From: Blastomussa wellsi
Lineage: Eukaryota; Cnidaria; Anthozoa; Scleractinia; Plerogyridae
Direction: 5' to 3'
Length of the DNA: 64,000 nucleotides
NCBI GenBank assembly: GCA_947652115.1
Contig: OX393561.1
Location: 25,103,689 to 25,167,688, forward strand
Shown here: positions 41,239-53,400 of the stretch, one piece after another
Layout: each line of letters opens with the position of its first letter
How positions within the stretch are numbered: position 1 is the first letter of the stretch
The notes under the pieces: model-generated
The model's database searches: none
Seen by the model: only the letters and a program-made list of their open reading frames with translations
Told to the model about the DNA's origin: nothing
Position numbers and translations under genes: made by a program

Positions 41239-41430
41239 TTGACTGAATTCGTCTTGACTCAAAGAGAGCCTCAAGCTCCTTCAAATGGAATGTCATCAAC
41301 CCCCAGTACTTCAAACACTCCTAAATTGTGGAATTTCTTGCCTAATTCAATTAAGTTAGCTAATTCTCTTGCAGTCTTTAAAAGAGGACTCGAAGATCTT
41401 GACTTTGATGTGTTGCTATCTTCTTATTGA
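41239..41430 (+). pseudogene. possible LINE C-terminal fragment
   Basis: 63 codons including NTPKLWNFLPNSIKLANSLA and VFKRGLEDL, a pattern like the last residues of CR1/L2-type reverse transcriptase ORFs. Too short to be certain. It is followed at once by a mariner-type MITE. Confidence 0.35.
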
Positions 41431-41448
41431 AAGTATTGTCCCATTTTA

Positions 41449-41664
41449 CAGTGCGCACACTAAAACCGTGAACACTTGACATTTATTTTTACATTTTTTT
41501 GTTATGATTATCCAATGAGAGTTCTTGACAAAGACCAAAGGATTAGTGTTCTCAGCACCTAAGACAGCTAATTCTTCTGTTTGTATGGATGGCTAACATT
41601 GGATAATGGTAAAAAAAGATGTAAAAATAAATGTCAAGTGTTCACGGTTCGAGTGTCCTCACTG
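41449..41664. mobile_element. 216-bp mariner-type MITE with TA target duplication
   Basis: Starts CAGTGCGCACAC and ends GTGTCCTCACTG. Arms of about 50 bp (AACCGTGAACACTTGACATT) are nearly perfect inverses. TA (41447-41448 and 41665-41666) flanks both ends. No coding capacity. Confidence 0.8.
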
Positions 41665-42240
41665 TAATATTCATGTTTTATTCTACTCTATTTACATTTT
41701 TAAACTTACTCGGCTTTCATGAAAACCAATTGTACATTGATGGAATTCTGTGTTTAAATAAAGTTTCACTCCCTCACTTTTTAATCATACTTTGGGTACT
41801 TTCTAAATGTTCGCAGACCACAATTATAGCTTCTTGGGTTTTGGGCTCTGGGTTAAAATACTAACTTGATGAAAAAGTCCCATGCCCTGAAGTAAGAAGT
41901 GCGCAAAGAGAATGGCAAGTTTGTGGTCCCTTGTATTGGAAGTCATAGCCAGTTTATTACAGTTATGGTTAAGCCTTATTACATTTATGGTTGTTCAGTT
42001 TATTACATTTATGGGCAAATTTTATTACATTTCTAGTTAGTGGATTTGTTACATTTTTGGTTAAAAGTTATTACTGACATTTATTGTTAGTATTACATTT
42101 TTCAATTTTTAGTACATTTGTGGTTTTTATTCTTGCCATTTTTATAGTAGTTTTTAAGAGTAGTAACCTGTTCTTGTGCAGTTACCACTTCTTGATGTCT
42201 ATTTCTCACAAACTGTCTCTAATATTTTCTATCTTTCCAG

Positions 42241-42357
42241 GCATTCTGTTTTGTGGGTGTTGTTGGCATTTCATATGCAGCAGCCTTTATTGTGTCAGTG
42301 TGTGTGGAATTCCCCATGATGCAACTGGAGAAGATTATCTTTAAAAGTGATCGTTGA
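42241..42357 (+). CDS. NRF-6-like acyltransferase, terminal exon (copy A)
   Basis: Starts after TATCTTTCCAG. Reads AFCFVGVVGISYAAAFIVSV, then CVEFPMMQLEKIIFKSDR and TGA. The S..YA.AF.VS...E.PMM.LEK ending is typical of the family. Phase 0 fits exon F. An identical exon with an identical acceptor exists at 46455-46571. Confidence 0.88.
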   Translation, partial: AFCFVGVVGISYAAAFIVSVCVEFPMMQLEKIIFKSDR

Positions 42358-42547
42358 GCTGTGACGTCATACAAGCTTCCCCAGCTCATTAATTTAGCCC
42401 GTTAAGATAAGCATGTGTTTTTGTAGCATTTTAGCAGGGAGAGGTTAACATCTGTTTGATTTTTATTTGGGAGATTTCTAAGCTTTTTATCAAGAGAGGA
42501 TACCCTATTAATTGTAGATAAGTTACATCAGTCCTGATCACACCTAC

Positions 42548-43020
42548 ATACATACATACTTTATTGACTTTCCCCAAGGGGGCTTTTCAAGGACAATATT
42601 AATACAGATTTTTTAAAATATTCTAATTTACAATTAAAAATAAGGATGACTAAAATAAGGTTGTAAAAGTTATAAAAAATATATAAATATAAAAATTACG
42701 ATTCTTTAAGTAGTTTGGTCCTCAGACGATTTTTAAAAACAGTGACTGAATTACACAGTTTAAGGGAATAATCTAAAGAATTCCATAAATCAACTATTCT
42801 ATAATAAAAAGTGCTTTGGCTGCTAGTGGTTTAAAAATTTCGAAGACAGGTATTCGGGGGCGTGGCCCGTCATACATTTAAAGGCCATTATTGCGCTACG
42901 GTAATATAGCTGGTTTGCCACAGGGAGCCAATTGAGCTCTTTACGAATGGGCGTAATATGGTCATATTTGCGTGCACCTCTCAAAATGTGGCAAGCAAAG
43001 TTTTGCACAGCCTGCAGTTT
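42548..43020 (-). pseudogene. CR1/L2-like LINE 3' end (copy A)
   Basis: Minus strand: QNFACHILRGARKYDHITPI, then NWLPVANQLYYRSAIMAFKC and MTGHAPEYL match the C-terminal region of CR1/Jockey-superfamily reverse transcriptases. The 3' end on this strand is AAAGTCAATAAAGTATGTATG, a short-repeat tail typical of these LINEs. Frames are broken. The same insertion is in copy B, so it predates the duplication. Confidence 0.7.
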
Positions 43021-43063
43021 GTTGATATTACACTAATTGTTAAACCTGCTGAAAAGTGAACTC

Positions 43064-43316
43064 TGTTGTTGGTGTTGTGTATTTCAAATGTTAATTAGTT
43101 TCCCAACTAAGTGCCAACTTGCTGGCATGCACCCACTGAAGATTATGCTAATGTATGCCTTATAAATAGGTGTGACTTTATCCAGTTCTCTGCCAGTTCT
43201 TATTATTCTCTAGTTCTTGTTCGTTGTGTAAGTTTAGGTTTTCGAATAAACAAGTTCGCTCAGATACGAGTTTGCTTAGATACAACAGTTGGCTAGTTTG
43301 TCTTTTATTTGTACCA
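43064..43316 (+). repeat. candidate solo LTR (copy A)
   Basis: 253 bp from TGTTGTTGGTGTTG to TTTGTACCA, with TATAAATAG and a downstream AATAAA in LTR-like order. No target duplication is evident, so this is tentative. The same block is at 47807-48059. Confidence 0.25.
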
Positions 43317-45364
43317 TAGAGCTCTATCAATCAACCACTGATAATGGCACCAAGTTGAATGTGTCATGTTGTGCCTAGTAGTGTCATGTCATGCAGTATT
43401 GTGCACAATTACCAGAAAACTGGTATTCATACTAGCTTTTGTATTGTTTTAACAAATCAATAAAGGATTGCATAGCTTTATATGAAATGCAAGAGGGACT
43501 ACTGAAGACTTAAATTGTGAAAAATGGTGCGCCTTTTATCAGCATCTGACATTTGCAGATGTCAGACTGTGGATAGCAAGTTGATGACTGAATGCTGCTG
43601 GCTGCACACCTTGAAGACCACTGTGACCACATTTTGGTTTATCTAATTTTATTTGTAAATTACAACTCCTTTGCAACCAAAGTTTACACAGATGAAAAAA
43701 GGAGAGAATGTTGCGGTATGATTACGAGAAGCTTTGCTTGAAATGGACATCAATGTAAGTCATTGAGTTAGGATGCCTGGCACATTCCCAACTGTGAATA
43801 GTTGTTGTTATATATTAGTATTAGCTGTAGAGGATACACAAATTGATTTTAATAGGGGTAAGTGGGTTTCTACTTGAAGTAAAAATGAATTCGTTCTGGC
43901 CAACTTTATGGACAATTCCGGATCCAGGGGGAGGGGTGGGGGGTCCAAACCCCCTTCCCAAACCACTTATTTGGCGCTGAAATTCTTGCAGTGACAGGAT
44001 CACCTATCATTGCTCAACTTTGGTCTCGTCATATCAGAGATTCCTGGATCCGCCCCTGATGCAGGTTTGCTGTTTGGTCTTGTGGGGATCCCTCGGATAA
44101 TACAAGTTGTAAGCGTTTACTGGGAGCAATAAAAAATGTAAGAATAATTGAAAACAATAATTTTAAAGAAAATATCAAAACTCATCTGGATGACATCATC
44201 GAGCTTGGAAACAAGGTTGATGTCAGCCTAGCATGGGAAATAGCCGATGACATCAGTTGCTTCGTTCAACTCTGTTTAAATTTTGTGAGAAAATATTCAA
44301 AATTAATATAAATGAAGAAACTAATAATATTCTATAGTTTAATTTTCAGAAAAACCTGATGCTATCAGTGGAAAACTGTATGTTTTAACGGATCGATACA
44401 GTGCGGGTGTATTGGACAACCCTCTAGAAATCTACCAAACAGTGAAAACACTGGAACTGTGGATAACACAACTTTGGATTCCAAGACCTTTGTCAAGTTC
44501 CTGCGAAGCAAATAGTCTGGAACCAGAATTCTCAATCACTTAGCCCTGCCAACTTGTTTATGCTGTATTCTGTGGACTATCCGAAAAGCAGAAGGAGGAA
44601 TCTTAACAGGGTATGGTAAACATTAAAAGCTTTAAGTTTTACGATACATAGGTTTTTATTTAAGCATTAGAATAGAGGACTTTTTTATGTTTACAAAGCC
44701 TCATCTAAACAATTAGGGGGTTTGGGAGAATTTGAGAAAACCCCCGAGTGCTGAGATGTAATGTTTACACAGTTTTTGAAACCTGTGTAGTATTTGCCAT
44801 TTATTCTAAATACCTCAAGACGGATTTCTTCAATCAAACACTCTTCTAGTGCATAATTTTGCACCTTGCTGAAACTTTGAATGACCACAAATTGCAACAA
44901 AAATTTTACTGGGAGATGTTACCCAAAAGATCTAAAAATACATGACAGATCTCTTGAGTGTGTAAATTTTCAACCCAAAAAAAATACATTGGACCCCCCC
45001 CCCCCATCATGTATACTGGGAGTACCCCCCAGCACAAAAGTTAAAGGGATAGACTTTCAAATTTTGACAGTTATGCTGATGTGTGTGCTGTTGCCATGGT
45101 AATGTGACTGGATGTAAACATCAGTTTGAAACCGGGTTTTTCTCTATCATTTGCCTGAAACAAACTTGTCACAATACTCTCATGTAGAGACTATTCTAAT
45201 GATATTTTAACAGACTGATTTTTAGCTATCTGTCCTTGAAATACGACTCCATTATTTACAATTTTCAGAATTTTTGCAATAACCCACTTTCTAGATTCCT
45301 GAAGTATTTTCCTGCCAAATTTTGTGAAATTCTAACAGGCAGTTTTCCGGAAATGCACGTATTT
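43317..45364. other. non-coding part of copy A
   Basis: 43440-44650 has no counterpart in copy B. 44650-45364 matches 48180-48944 with few changes, including a C-run (CCCCCCCCCCC) of different length. No gene recognised. Confidence 0.5.
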
Positions 45365-45888
45365 TGGTGCCCATTTGACTGCTCAAGATTTAATGTGGCC
45401 ACCATGGTTAATTCATATCCCCGCTTATCCCATCCCCTGGGGGTTGTGCCCATTTGACTGCTTGAGATTTAATGTGACTGCCATGGTTAATTCATTTTCC
45501 CGCTTATCCCCTCCCCTAGGGGTGGCACCCATTGACTGCTTGAGATTTAATGTGACTGCCATGGTTAATTCATGTCCCCACTTATCTCGTCCCCTGGGAG
45601 TTGTGCCCATTTGACTGCTTGAGATTTAATGTGACTGCCATGGTTAATTCATGTTTCCACTTATCCTCTCCCCTAGGGGTTGTGCCCATTTGAATGCTTG
45701 ATATTTAATGTGACCACCATGGTTAATTCATGTTTCCGATTATCCCCTCCTCTGTGGGTTGTGCCCATTTGAATGCTTGATGTTTAATGTGACCGCCATG
45801 GTCAATTAACATCCCCCCTTATCCCCTCCCCTGGGGTTGCGCCCATTTGAATGCTTGATATTCAATGTGACCGTCATGGTTATTTCAT
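45365..45888. repeat. 78-bp minisatellite (copy A)
   Basis: About seven units of roughly 78 bp containing TGCCCATTTGACTGCTTGAG, ATTTAATGTGACTGCCATGG and CCCCTGGGGGTTGTGC. The short open frames on both strands (for example NVTAMVNS repeats) are by-products. Confidence 0.85.
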
Positions 45889-45950
45889 TTATTACATTTA
45901 TAGTTAGTGGATTTGTTACATTTTTGGTTAAAAGTTATTACTGACATATA

Positions 45951-46063
45951 ACAATTATTCCATGAGCCCGCGTTGGATATGAAGTGATAAAATAACCAAC
46001 GAGCGCGTAGCGCGAGTTGGTTATAATCACTTCATATCCAACAAGGGCGAATGGAATAATTGT
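45951..46063. repeat. foldback element in copy B only
   Basis: Arms ACAATTATTCCAT...TTGGATATGAAGTGAT...TAACCAAC and the inverse surround GAGCGCGTAGCGCGA. Absent at the matching point in copy A (42080), so it or its flanks (to about 46262) entered after the duplication. A neighbouring hairpin ACTCCGACTATTGG/CATAGTCGGAGT lies at 46190-46222. Confidence 0.7.
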
Positions 46064-46454
46064 TTTAGTAAATTCTCAAACCATATCTCTTGAATTTTTG
46101 TGGGAGACAGCTCCTGAAACCTGCCAGTGTCGGCCATTATAGAGGGCTGAAGTTAAAAACTTGGCGCACTATTTTCCATATGACGTAAAACTCCGACTAT
46201 TGGCTCATAGTCGGAGTTTTTTAGCCAATCAAAAAGCTAGAAATGCAATAGTCGGAGCTGAGAATATACTAATTATTGTTAGTATTACATTTTTCAATTT
46301 TTAGTACATTTGTGGTTTTTATTCTTGCCATATATTAGCATCAGATTGTGCATTTTTATAGTAGTTTTTAAGAGTAGTAACCTGTTCTTGTGCAGTTACC
46401 ACTTCTTGATGTCTATTTCTCACAGACTGTCTCTAATATTTTCTATCTTTCCAG

Positions 46455-46571
46455 GCATTCTGTTTTGTGGGTGTTGTTGGCATTTCATATGCAGCAGCCT
46501 TTATTGTGTCAGTGTGTGTGGAATTCCCCATGATGCAACTGGAGAAGATTATCTTTAAAAGTGATCGTTGA
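46455..46571 (+). CDS. NRF-6-like acyltransferase, terminal exon (copy B)
   Basis: Same 117 nt as 42241-42357, same CTATCTTTCCAG acceptor and same stop. Either copy would give the same 38-residue C-terminus but a different 3' UTR. It could be silent because the upstream exon copy is met first. Confidence 0.75.
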   Translation, partial: AFCFVGVVGISYAAAFIVSVCVEFPMMQLEKIIFKSDR

Positions 46572-46734
46572 GCTGTGACGTCATACAAGCTTCCTCAGCT
46601 CATTAATTTAGCCCGTTAAGATAAGCATGTGTTTTTGTAGCATTTTAGCAGGGAGAGGTTAACATCTGTTTGATTTTTATTTGGGAGATTTCTAAGCTTT
46701 TTAGATAAGTTACATCAGTCCTGATCACATCTAC

Positions 46735-47280
46735 ATACATACATACTTTATTGACTTTCCCCAAGGGGGCTTTTCAAAGACAATATTAATACAGATTTTT
46801 TAAAATATTCTAATTTACAATTAAAAATAAAGATGACTAAAATAAGGTTGTAAAAGTTATAAAAAATATATAAATATAAAAATTACGATTCTTTAAGTAG
46901 TTTGGTCCTCAGACGATTTTTAAAAACAATGACTGAATTACACAGTTTAAGGGAATAATCTAAAGAATTCCATAGATCAACTATTCTATAATAAAAAGTG
47001 CTTTGGCTGCTAGTGGTTTAAAAAGTGGAATGTTTAACAACTGTTAGTTTCTGGTGCTACGGCCACTCACCTCGACTCGCTTTAAAAATTTCAAAGACAG
47101 GTATTCGGGGGCGTGGCCCGTCATACATTTAAAGGCCATTATTGCGCTACGGTAATATAGCTGGTTTGCCACATGGAGCCAATTGAGCTTTTTACGAATG
47201 GGCGTAATATGGTCATATTTGCGTGCACCTCTCAAAATGCGGCAAGCGAAGTTTTGCACAGCCTGCAGTTTGATGTATTT
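46735..47280 (-). pseudogene. CR1/L2-like LINE 3' end (copy B)
   Basis: Copy of the LINE fragment, slightly longer than in A: it keeps the stretch after PEYLSLKFLKRVEVSGRSTRN that A lacks (47020-47085). So copy A suffered a deletion of about 60 bp, or B keeps the ancestral state. Ends at the same GTATGTATG tail. Confidence 0.7.
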
Positions 47281-48944
47281 TTTGGGTTGAAAATTTACAT
47301 GCTCGGTATATTTGTGGGTCAAGAGATCTGTCACATATTTTTTTGGGTCTGTTTGATTGAATAAATCTGTGTTGCGGTTTTTTGGACTGGAAATTTTGAT
47401 ACGAGGTATATTTTTGGGTCTCAAATTTCAGGCTCGTGTATTTTTTGGGTTTGCAATATGATGCTCCGTCAGACCCTGCCCCCCATCCTGTATAATGCGA
47501 GAACCCCTCCCCCCTCTGAATGAGAGTACTTCCCTGGCCACTAATCTGTGACGATGTTGGATTCCTGCCCAGTGCCAAATGTGACTTGAGGTTGTTGTTT
47601 GTTATTGACTTGTCTTATTGACTTGTTGTTTGTTATTGACTTGTCTTTTTCTCCGGGTTCTGCTGGTTTCCTCCCTTGGTGGATGCTTGTATGCTCATCA
47701 TGGTGATTTTCTCGGCTGGATGGGTTTGCCAAAATTTCTAACCCATGGTGCTCCTCTAGCACACTTCATGCACTGGAGCTCTGTTGTTAATTTTTGTAAA
47801 ATCCTCTGTTGTTGGTGTTGTGTATTTCAAATGTTAATTAGTTTCCCAACTAAGTGCCAACTTGCTGGCATGCACCCACTGAAGATTATGCTAATGTATG
47901 CCTTATAAATAGGTGTGACTTTATCCAGTTCTCGGCCAGTTCTTATTATTCTCTAGTTCTTGTTCGTTGTGTAAGTTTAGGTTTTCGAATAAACAAGTTC
48001 GCTCAGATACGAGTTTGCTTAGATACAACAGTTGGCTAGTTTGTCTTTTATTTGTACCATAGAGCTCTATCAATCAACCACTGATAATGGCACCAAGTTG
48101 AATGTGTCATGTTGTGCCTAGTAGTGTCATGTCATGCAGTATTGTGCACAATTACCGGAAAACTGGTATTCATACTAGCGTTTTTATTTAAGCATTAGAA
48201 TAGAGGACTTTTTTATGTTTACAAACCCTCATCTAAACAATTAGGGGGTTTGGGAGAATTTGAGAAAACCCCCGAGTGCTGAGATGTAATGTTTACACAG
48301 TTTTTGAAACCTGTGTAGTATTTGCCATTTATTCTAAATACCTCAAGACAGATTTCTTCAATCAAACACTCTTCTAGTGCATAACTTTGCACCTTGCTGA
48401 AAATTTGAATGACCACAAATTGCAACAAAAATTTTGCTGGGAGATGTGACCCAAAAGATCTAAAAATACATGACAGATCTCTTGAGCGTGTAAATTTTCA
48501 ACCCAAAAAAATACATTGGACCCCCCCACCCCCCCCCCCCCCGTCATGTATACTGCGAGTACCCCCCAGCACAAAAGTTAAAGGGATAGACTTTCAAATT
48601 TTGACAGTTATGCTGATGTGTGTGCTGTTGCCATGGTAATGTGACTGGATGTAAACATTAGTTTGAAACTGGGTTTTGTATATTTGCAGGAAATTCAGGC
48701 GTTAGATTTTCTGTATCATTTGCCTGAAACAAACTTGTCACAATACTCTCATGTAGAGACTATTCTAATGATATTTTAACAGACTAATTTTTAGCTATCT
48801 GTCCTTGAAATACGACTCCATTATTTACAATTTTCAGAATTTTTGCACTAACCCACTTTCTAGTTTCCTGAAGTATTTTCCTGCCAAATTTTGTGAAATT
48901 CTAACAGGCAGTTTTCCGGAAATGCACGTATTTTGGTGCCCATT
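47281..48944. other. non-coding part of copy B
   Basis: 47281-47800 is absent in copy A and holds TATTTTTTGGGTTGAAAATT-type repeat motifs. The LTR-like block recurs at 47807-48059. No gene supported. Confidence 0.5.
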
Positions 48945-49491
48945 TGACTGCTCAAGATTTAATGTGGCCACCATGGTTAATTATCCCATCCCCTGGGGGT
49001 TGTGCCCATTTGACTGCTTGAGATTTAATGTGACTGCCATGGTTAATTCATTTTCCCGCTTATCCCCTCCCCTAGGGGTGGCACCCATTGACTGCTTGAG
49101 ATTTAATGTGGCCACCATGGTTAATTCATGTCCCCACTTATCTCGTCCCCTGGGAGTTGTGCCCATTTGACTGCTTACGATTTAATGTGACTGCCATGGT
49201 TAATTCATGTTTCCGATTATCCCCTCCTCTGGGGGTTGTGCCCATTTGAATGCTTGATATTTAATGTGACCGCCATGGTCAATTAACATCCCCCCTTACC
49301 CCTCCCCTGGGGTTGTGCCCATTTGAATGCTTGATATTCAATGTGACCGCCATGGTTATTTCATGTTTCCGCTTATCCCCTCCTCTGGGGGTTGTGGCTA
49401 TTTGAATGCTTGACATTTAATGTGACCGCCATGGTTAATTCATGTCCCCACTCATCCCCTCCCTGGGGGTTTTGCCCATTTGACTGCTTGA
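48945..49491. repeat. 78-bp minisatellite (copy B), split by Gypsy 2
   Basis: About seven units like those at 45365-45888. The last unit is interrupted at 49491-49495 by the Gypsy element, and the array resumes at 53745-53833. Confidence 0.85.
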
Positions 49492-49495
49492 TATT

Positions 49496-49591
49496 TGTCA
49501 CAATGTATGCGTGACGCGCATGCGCACTGGAACGTTGTGTCTTTGAACTTTGGAACTGCATGCTTGTAGCTTCGACTCGGATCTTTTGACA
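49496..49591 (+). repeat. 5' LTR of Gypsy element 2 (96 bp)
   Basis: TGTCACAATGTATGCG to CGGATCTTTTGACA. Differs from the 3' LTR only by lacking one copy of a 7-bp GTGACGC tandem. Confidence 0.92.
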
Positions 49592-49605
49592 TGGTGTCAG
49601 AAAGT
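49592..49605 (+). promoter_or_regulatory. primer binding site of Gypsy element 2
   Basis: TGGTGTCAGAAAGT begins immediately after the 5' LTR; TGGTGTCAGAA-type sites are common tRNA primer sites in animal Gypsy elements. Confidence 0.7.
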
Positions 49606-49620
49606 AAAACAGTCTAAAAC

Positions 49621-50422
49621 ATGGATAGTTTTCACAAGCCTAGCGCTTTGATTTTCGAAGGAAACATATCAGAAAATTGGCGGAGATTTAAGCAGCAGAA
49701 AGACGATGCGGTCAAGATTGCTACATTGCTAAACTTTGCAGGAGAAGACGCCATTGAGGTCTTCAACACGTTTCAGTTTGCCGAAGGCGACGAGAAAAAG
49801 CTGGTGAAAGTCCTTGAGCAGTTTGAGCAGTACTGTAACCCCAGGAAGAACGTTGTGTTCGAGAGACATCAGTTTTGGCAGATAACACAGAAAGATTCCG
49901 AAACCGTGGATCAGTTTGTCACACGTTTGAAAAACAAGGTGAAATCTTGCGAGTACCCGCCGCCGGTTGATGACATGCTGCGAGACAAGTTCGTGTTTAG
50001 TATACGAGATCTGCAACTGCCAAGTGAAGGAGCGATTACTGAGGGAAGAGAAACTTACACTGGAAAAAGCGATTTCTATGGCAAGATCATCCGAGGCTTC
50101 GAAAGAACAGATTAAAGCGATGGGACCAAAGGAGCAAAACAATCAAACTCCGAGCGTCAATGAAATTCGAGCAGGCAGTGGTGACAGACAGAAGAAAAAT
50201 TATTCGCGTCGACCGAGACCAGGTTCGGGCTCACAAAAAGGAAAGTGCTCGTTTTGTGGTTCTTCTCACTCGTGGGGATCTTGCCCCGCTTTCGGCAAAA
50301 CGTGTGATTACTGCCAGAAGAAGGATCATTATGCGAATGTTTGCCGAAAGAGACTGCGGGATTTTGGCGGGAAAACGCAGTCGCTGAATCGGAGGGCAGT
50401 AATGACGAAGCCGATTTGTTGA
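49621..50422 (+). pseudogene. Gag of Gypsy element 2, frameshifted
   Basis: ATG 49621 opens a capsid-like domain (SALIFEGNISENWRRFKQQK, then RHQFWQITQKDSETVDQFVT). The frame changes near 50020, after which a Lys/Arg-rich linker leads to CSFCGSSHSWGSC and CDYCQKKDHYANVC. The second is a standard CX2CX4HX4C zinc knuckle and the first a CX2CX3HX4C variant. Gag coats the RNA and builds the particle. Confidence 0.8.
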
Positions 50423-53400
50423 CCTTTTCAGTGGAGTCTAGTGATGAATGCCCTTCTCAAGATGAGTGGCACGTCTCGCTTAAGATCGCCGATACCAATG
50501 TGAATTTTAAAATAGATTTGGGGGGCTGATTGTAATGTCATTTCCAAGTCGTTGTTTGACCGACTTCCAGTGGATCTTAAACAGGCCCGCCAGTGCAAAG
50601 CCAAGCTGAAAGTGTACGACGGACGTCGAATCACACCCAGCGGGAAGGTCAGCCTAACTTGTGAGTACAAAGGAAAATTCACAGTTATAGACTTTATACT
50701 TGTTGAGCAAGATCTACCATCCATTCTTGGATTGAAGTCTTGTCTTGATTTAGGCCTGATAAAGAGAATTTACCGCCTTGAAAAAGAGAACCTGGAATCC
50801 GAGTATGCAGACGTGTTTGAGGGCCTGGGTGAGATTAAAGGCGTCCAGTACAAAATTCAAATTGATCCCAATGCCACCCCTGTTGTGCACCCTCCCCGTA
50901 GGGTTCCTGTGGCCCTTCGCGAACCTCTTAAAGAGGAGCTTCAGAGAATGGAGAAGCTGGGAGTCATTAAGAAATGTACAGAGCCCACTGCCTGGGTACA
51001 CAGTCTTGTAGTTGCCAAGAAGAAGAATAACAAGCTCAGAGTGTGTATGGATCCTAGTGACCTCAATCGTGCCGTCATGCGAGAACATTTTCCCATGCAG
51101 ACCGTGGAAGATGTGATTAGCAGAATGCCCAATGCAAAAGTGTTCAGTGTCCTGGATGCTAACCATGGCTTTTGGCAGGTTAAACTAGCCAAGGACAGTA
51201 GCAAGCTAGCTACCTTTAACACCCCATTTGGCCTTTATAGTTACACACGTTTGCCATTTGGGATAGCATCGGCCCCAGAAGTGTTCCAGAATGTTATGTC
51301 CCATTTGTTTCAGGACATTGAAGGTGTTGAGGTAATTGTGGATGATCTTGTTGTGTGGGGGGAAGATGTGGAGCAGCATGATGTGAGGCTTAGACAGGTG
51401 TTGGACCGCTGTCGTGAGAGCAACCTTAAGCTTAACAAGGAGAAATGCCATTTTCGAGTATCTGAGGTTCATTATGTGGGCCATGTGTTGAGTGCAGATG
51501 GTGTTAAACCAGACCCTAACAAAGTTGAAGCAATCGTCGCCATGCCAACCCCAGCCAGTCGTGAAGACCTACAGAGATTCCTAGGTGTGGGAACCTATTT
51601 GTCTAAGTTCATCCCAAACATGTCTCAGAAGAGCGCTCCACTCCGCCAGCTACTCCAGAAAGATGTTGAATGGTCCTGGGGAAAAGTAGAAGATGATGCA
51701 TTTACAAGCCTGAAAACTTCAATCTCCTCAGCTCCAGTCCTCAAGTTCTTTGACCCGAAAGAATCAGTAACCCTGTCTGTTGATGCAAGCTCAAAAGGTG
51801 TTGGTGCAGTCCTTCTGCAGAATGACCGCCCAGTTGCTTACGCATCCAAAGCCCTGACTCCAAGCCAAGAAAACTATGCACAAATAGAAAAAGAAATGTT
51901 GGCCATTGTCTTTGGATGCGAACGATTTCATGATTATTTGTATGGGCAACAAGAGATCACAGCTGAAAGTGATCACAAACCGTTGGAAGCGATTTTGAAG
52001 AAGCCCATTCATCAAGCTCCCCTCCGTCTTCAAAAGATGATCATCAGAATTAAGCCTTACGCAGTCAATGTTAAATACCTACCTGGCAGCCATCTTGTTT
52101 TAGCTGATGCGCTTTCCAGAGCTTTTTTACCTAGCACAGCTGCAGATCAACCTGATGAGTTTGAAATTCATGTGTTGGACTCTGGAGAGTTGTCTGAGAC
52201 TATGTTTGACAAGCTAAAGGATGAGACTAAGAACGACCCTGAACTTCAACAGTTGCAGAAAGTTGTCACGAGTGGCTGGCCGCAGACTAAAGTAGAGACA
52301 CCAGTCGAGACAAGGCCTTACTGGAACTACCGAGATGAAATAAGCTGCTACGAGGGGTTAATGTTCAAGGGTGACCGCATAATTGTTCCCCACAGCATGC
52401 GACCTGAAATCCTACAACGCATACACGCCGCTCACTTGGGAATAGAGAAATGCAGAGCGCGAGCCAGAAGTGCAGTGTTTTGGCCAGGTATCAATAGTGC
52501 AATTGACGAGTTGGTATCCAAGTGCAGTACCTGTCAGCAACACCAGCGAAGCAACCAGAGAGAGCCCTTGATTCCTCAAGAGGTCCCTGACAGACCCTGG
52601 GCGACAGTCGCAGCAGACATTTTCTACTATAAGGGGAGAGACTACCTGCTCGTAGTTGACTATTTTTCAAAGTATCCTGAAGTAGCTCGCCTATCCAGTA
52701 AGAATAGTGAAACAGTCATCTTGGCAATGAAAGATATGTTTGCACGCCATGGAATCCCAGAGAGGCTAATCGCAGACAACATGCCTTTCAACAGTGTGAA
52801 ATTTAAGGACTTTGCCAGTAAGTGGGAGATAGAAGTGGTAACCTCGAGTCCACACTACCCGAAGTCTAATGGTCTCGTGGAAAGAAACGTACAGACCGTT
52901 AAGCAGTTACTAAGAAAAGCTGATGAGTCCAAACAGGATGCATTCCTCGCTTTATTAGAGTTCCGTAATTCCCCTATCAGTGGAATGGATGAATCCCCAG
53001 CAGAACTCCTTATGAGTAGAAAGCTTAGAACAAGACTGCCAACTTCCAAGAGCCTCCTAGATCCGCAGCCTCGGTCTACTTCTCAGATTCGCCACAATCT
53101 GCTGACACGTCAACAACGCCAGAAAGCATTCTATGACCGTGGCACTCGACCACTTTCCAAACTACACGAGGGGGAACCTGTGCGAATGAAGCGGGGACGG
53201 GAATGGACACCTGCGGTGGTCGTCCAACAACATCAGGCTCCTCGTTCCTACATTGTGGCGACCCCAGATGGAACACAGATGCGTCGAAATCGTTTCCATC
53301 TTCAGCCGACCAAGGTGGAGACTTTTCCATCCCCGAGCCCAGCATGGGAAGCAGTAGCCAGTGATGAGTCAAATCATTGTATGCAACCCAACACGGATGC

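Larger units (their letters stand above)
36808..42140. repeat. inverted arms made of ATAAATGTAATAA units
   Basis: The left arm (about 36808-37010) has repeated CATAAATGTAATAA units. The right arm (about 41941-42140) has the inverse (TTATTACATTTATGG) in the same order, sharing flanks such as GACTTCC / GGAAGTC. They may be the TIRs of a large element within the last intron, now containing the DIRS fragment. Ends and target duplication are not resolved. Confidence 0.45.
42018..45888 (+). repeat. segmental duplication, copy A
   Basis: Contains the last NRF-6-like exon, a CR1-like LINE end, an LTR-like block and a 78-bp minisatellite. It recurs directly as copy B from about 45889. Copy A alone has 43440-44650; copy B alone has a foldback insertion near 45950-46260 and extra DNA at 47020-47090 and 47270-47810. 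Confidence 0.85.
45889..49440 (+). repeat. segmental duplication, copy B
   Basis: Direct copy of 42018-45888 joined within TTATTTCAT|TTATTACATTT. The two copies are highly similar but separated by several indels. Confidence 0.83.

Noticed and set aside
45365..49491. CRISPR-like regular repeats
   Set aside because: The 78-bp units are direct tandem repeats without unique spacers: a minisatellite.
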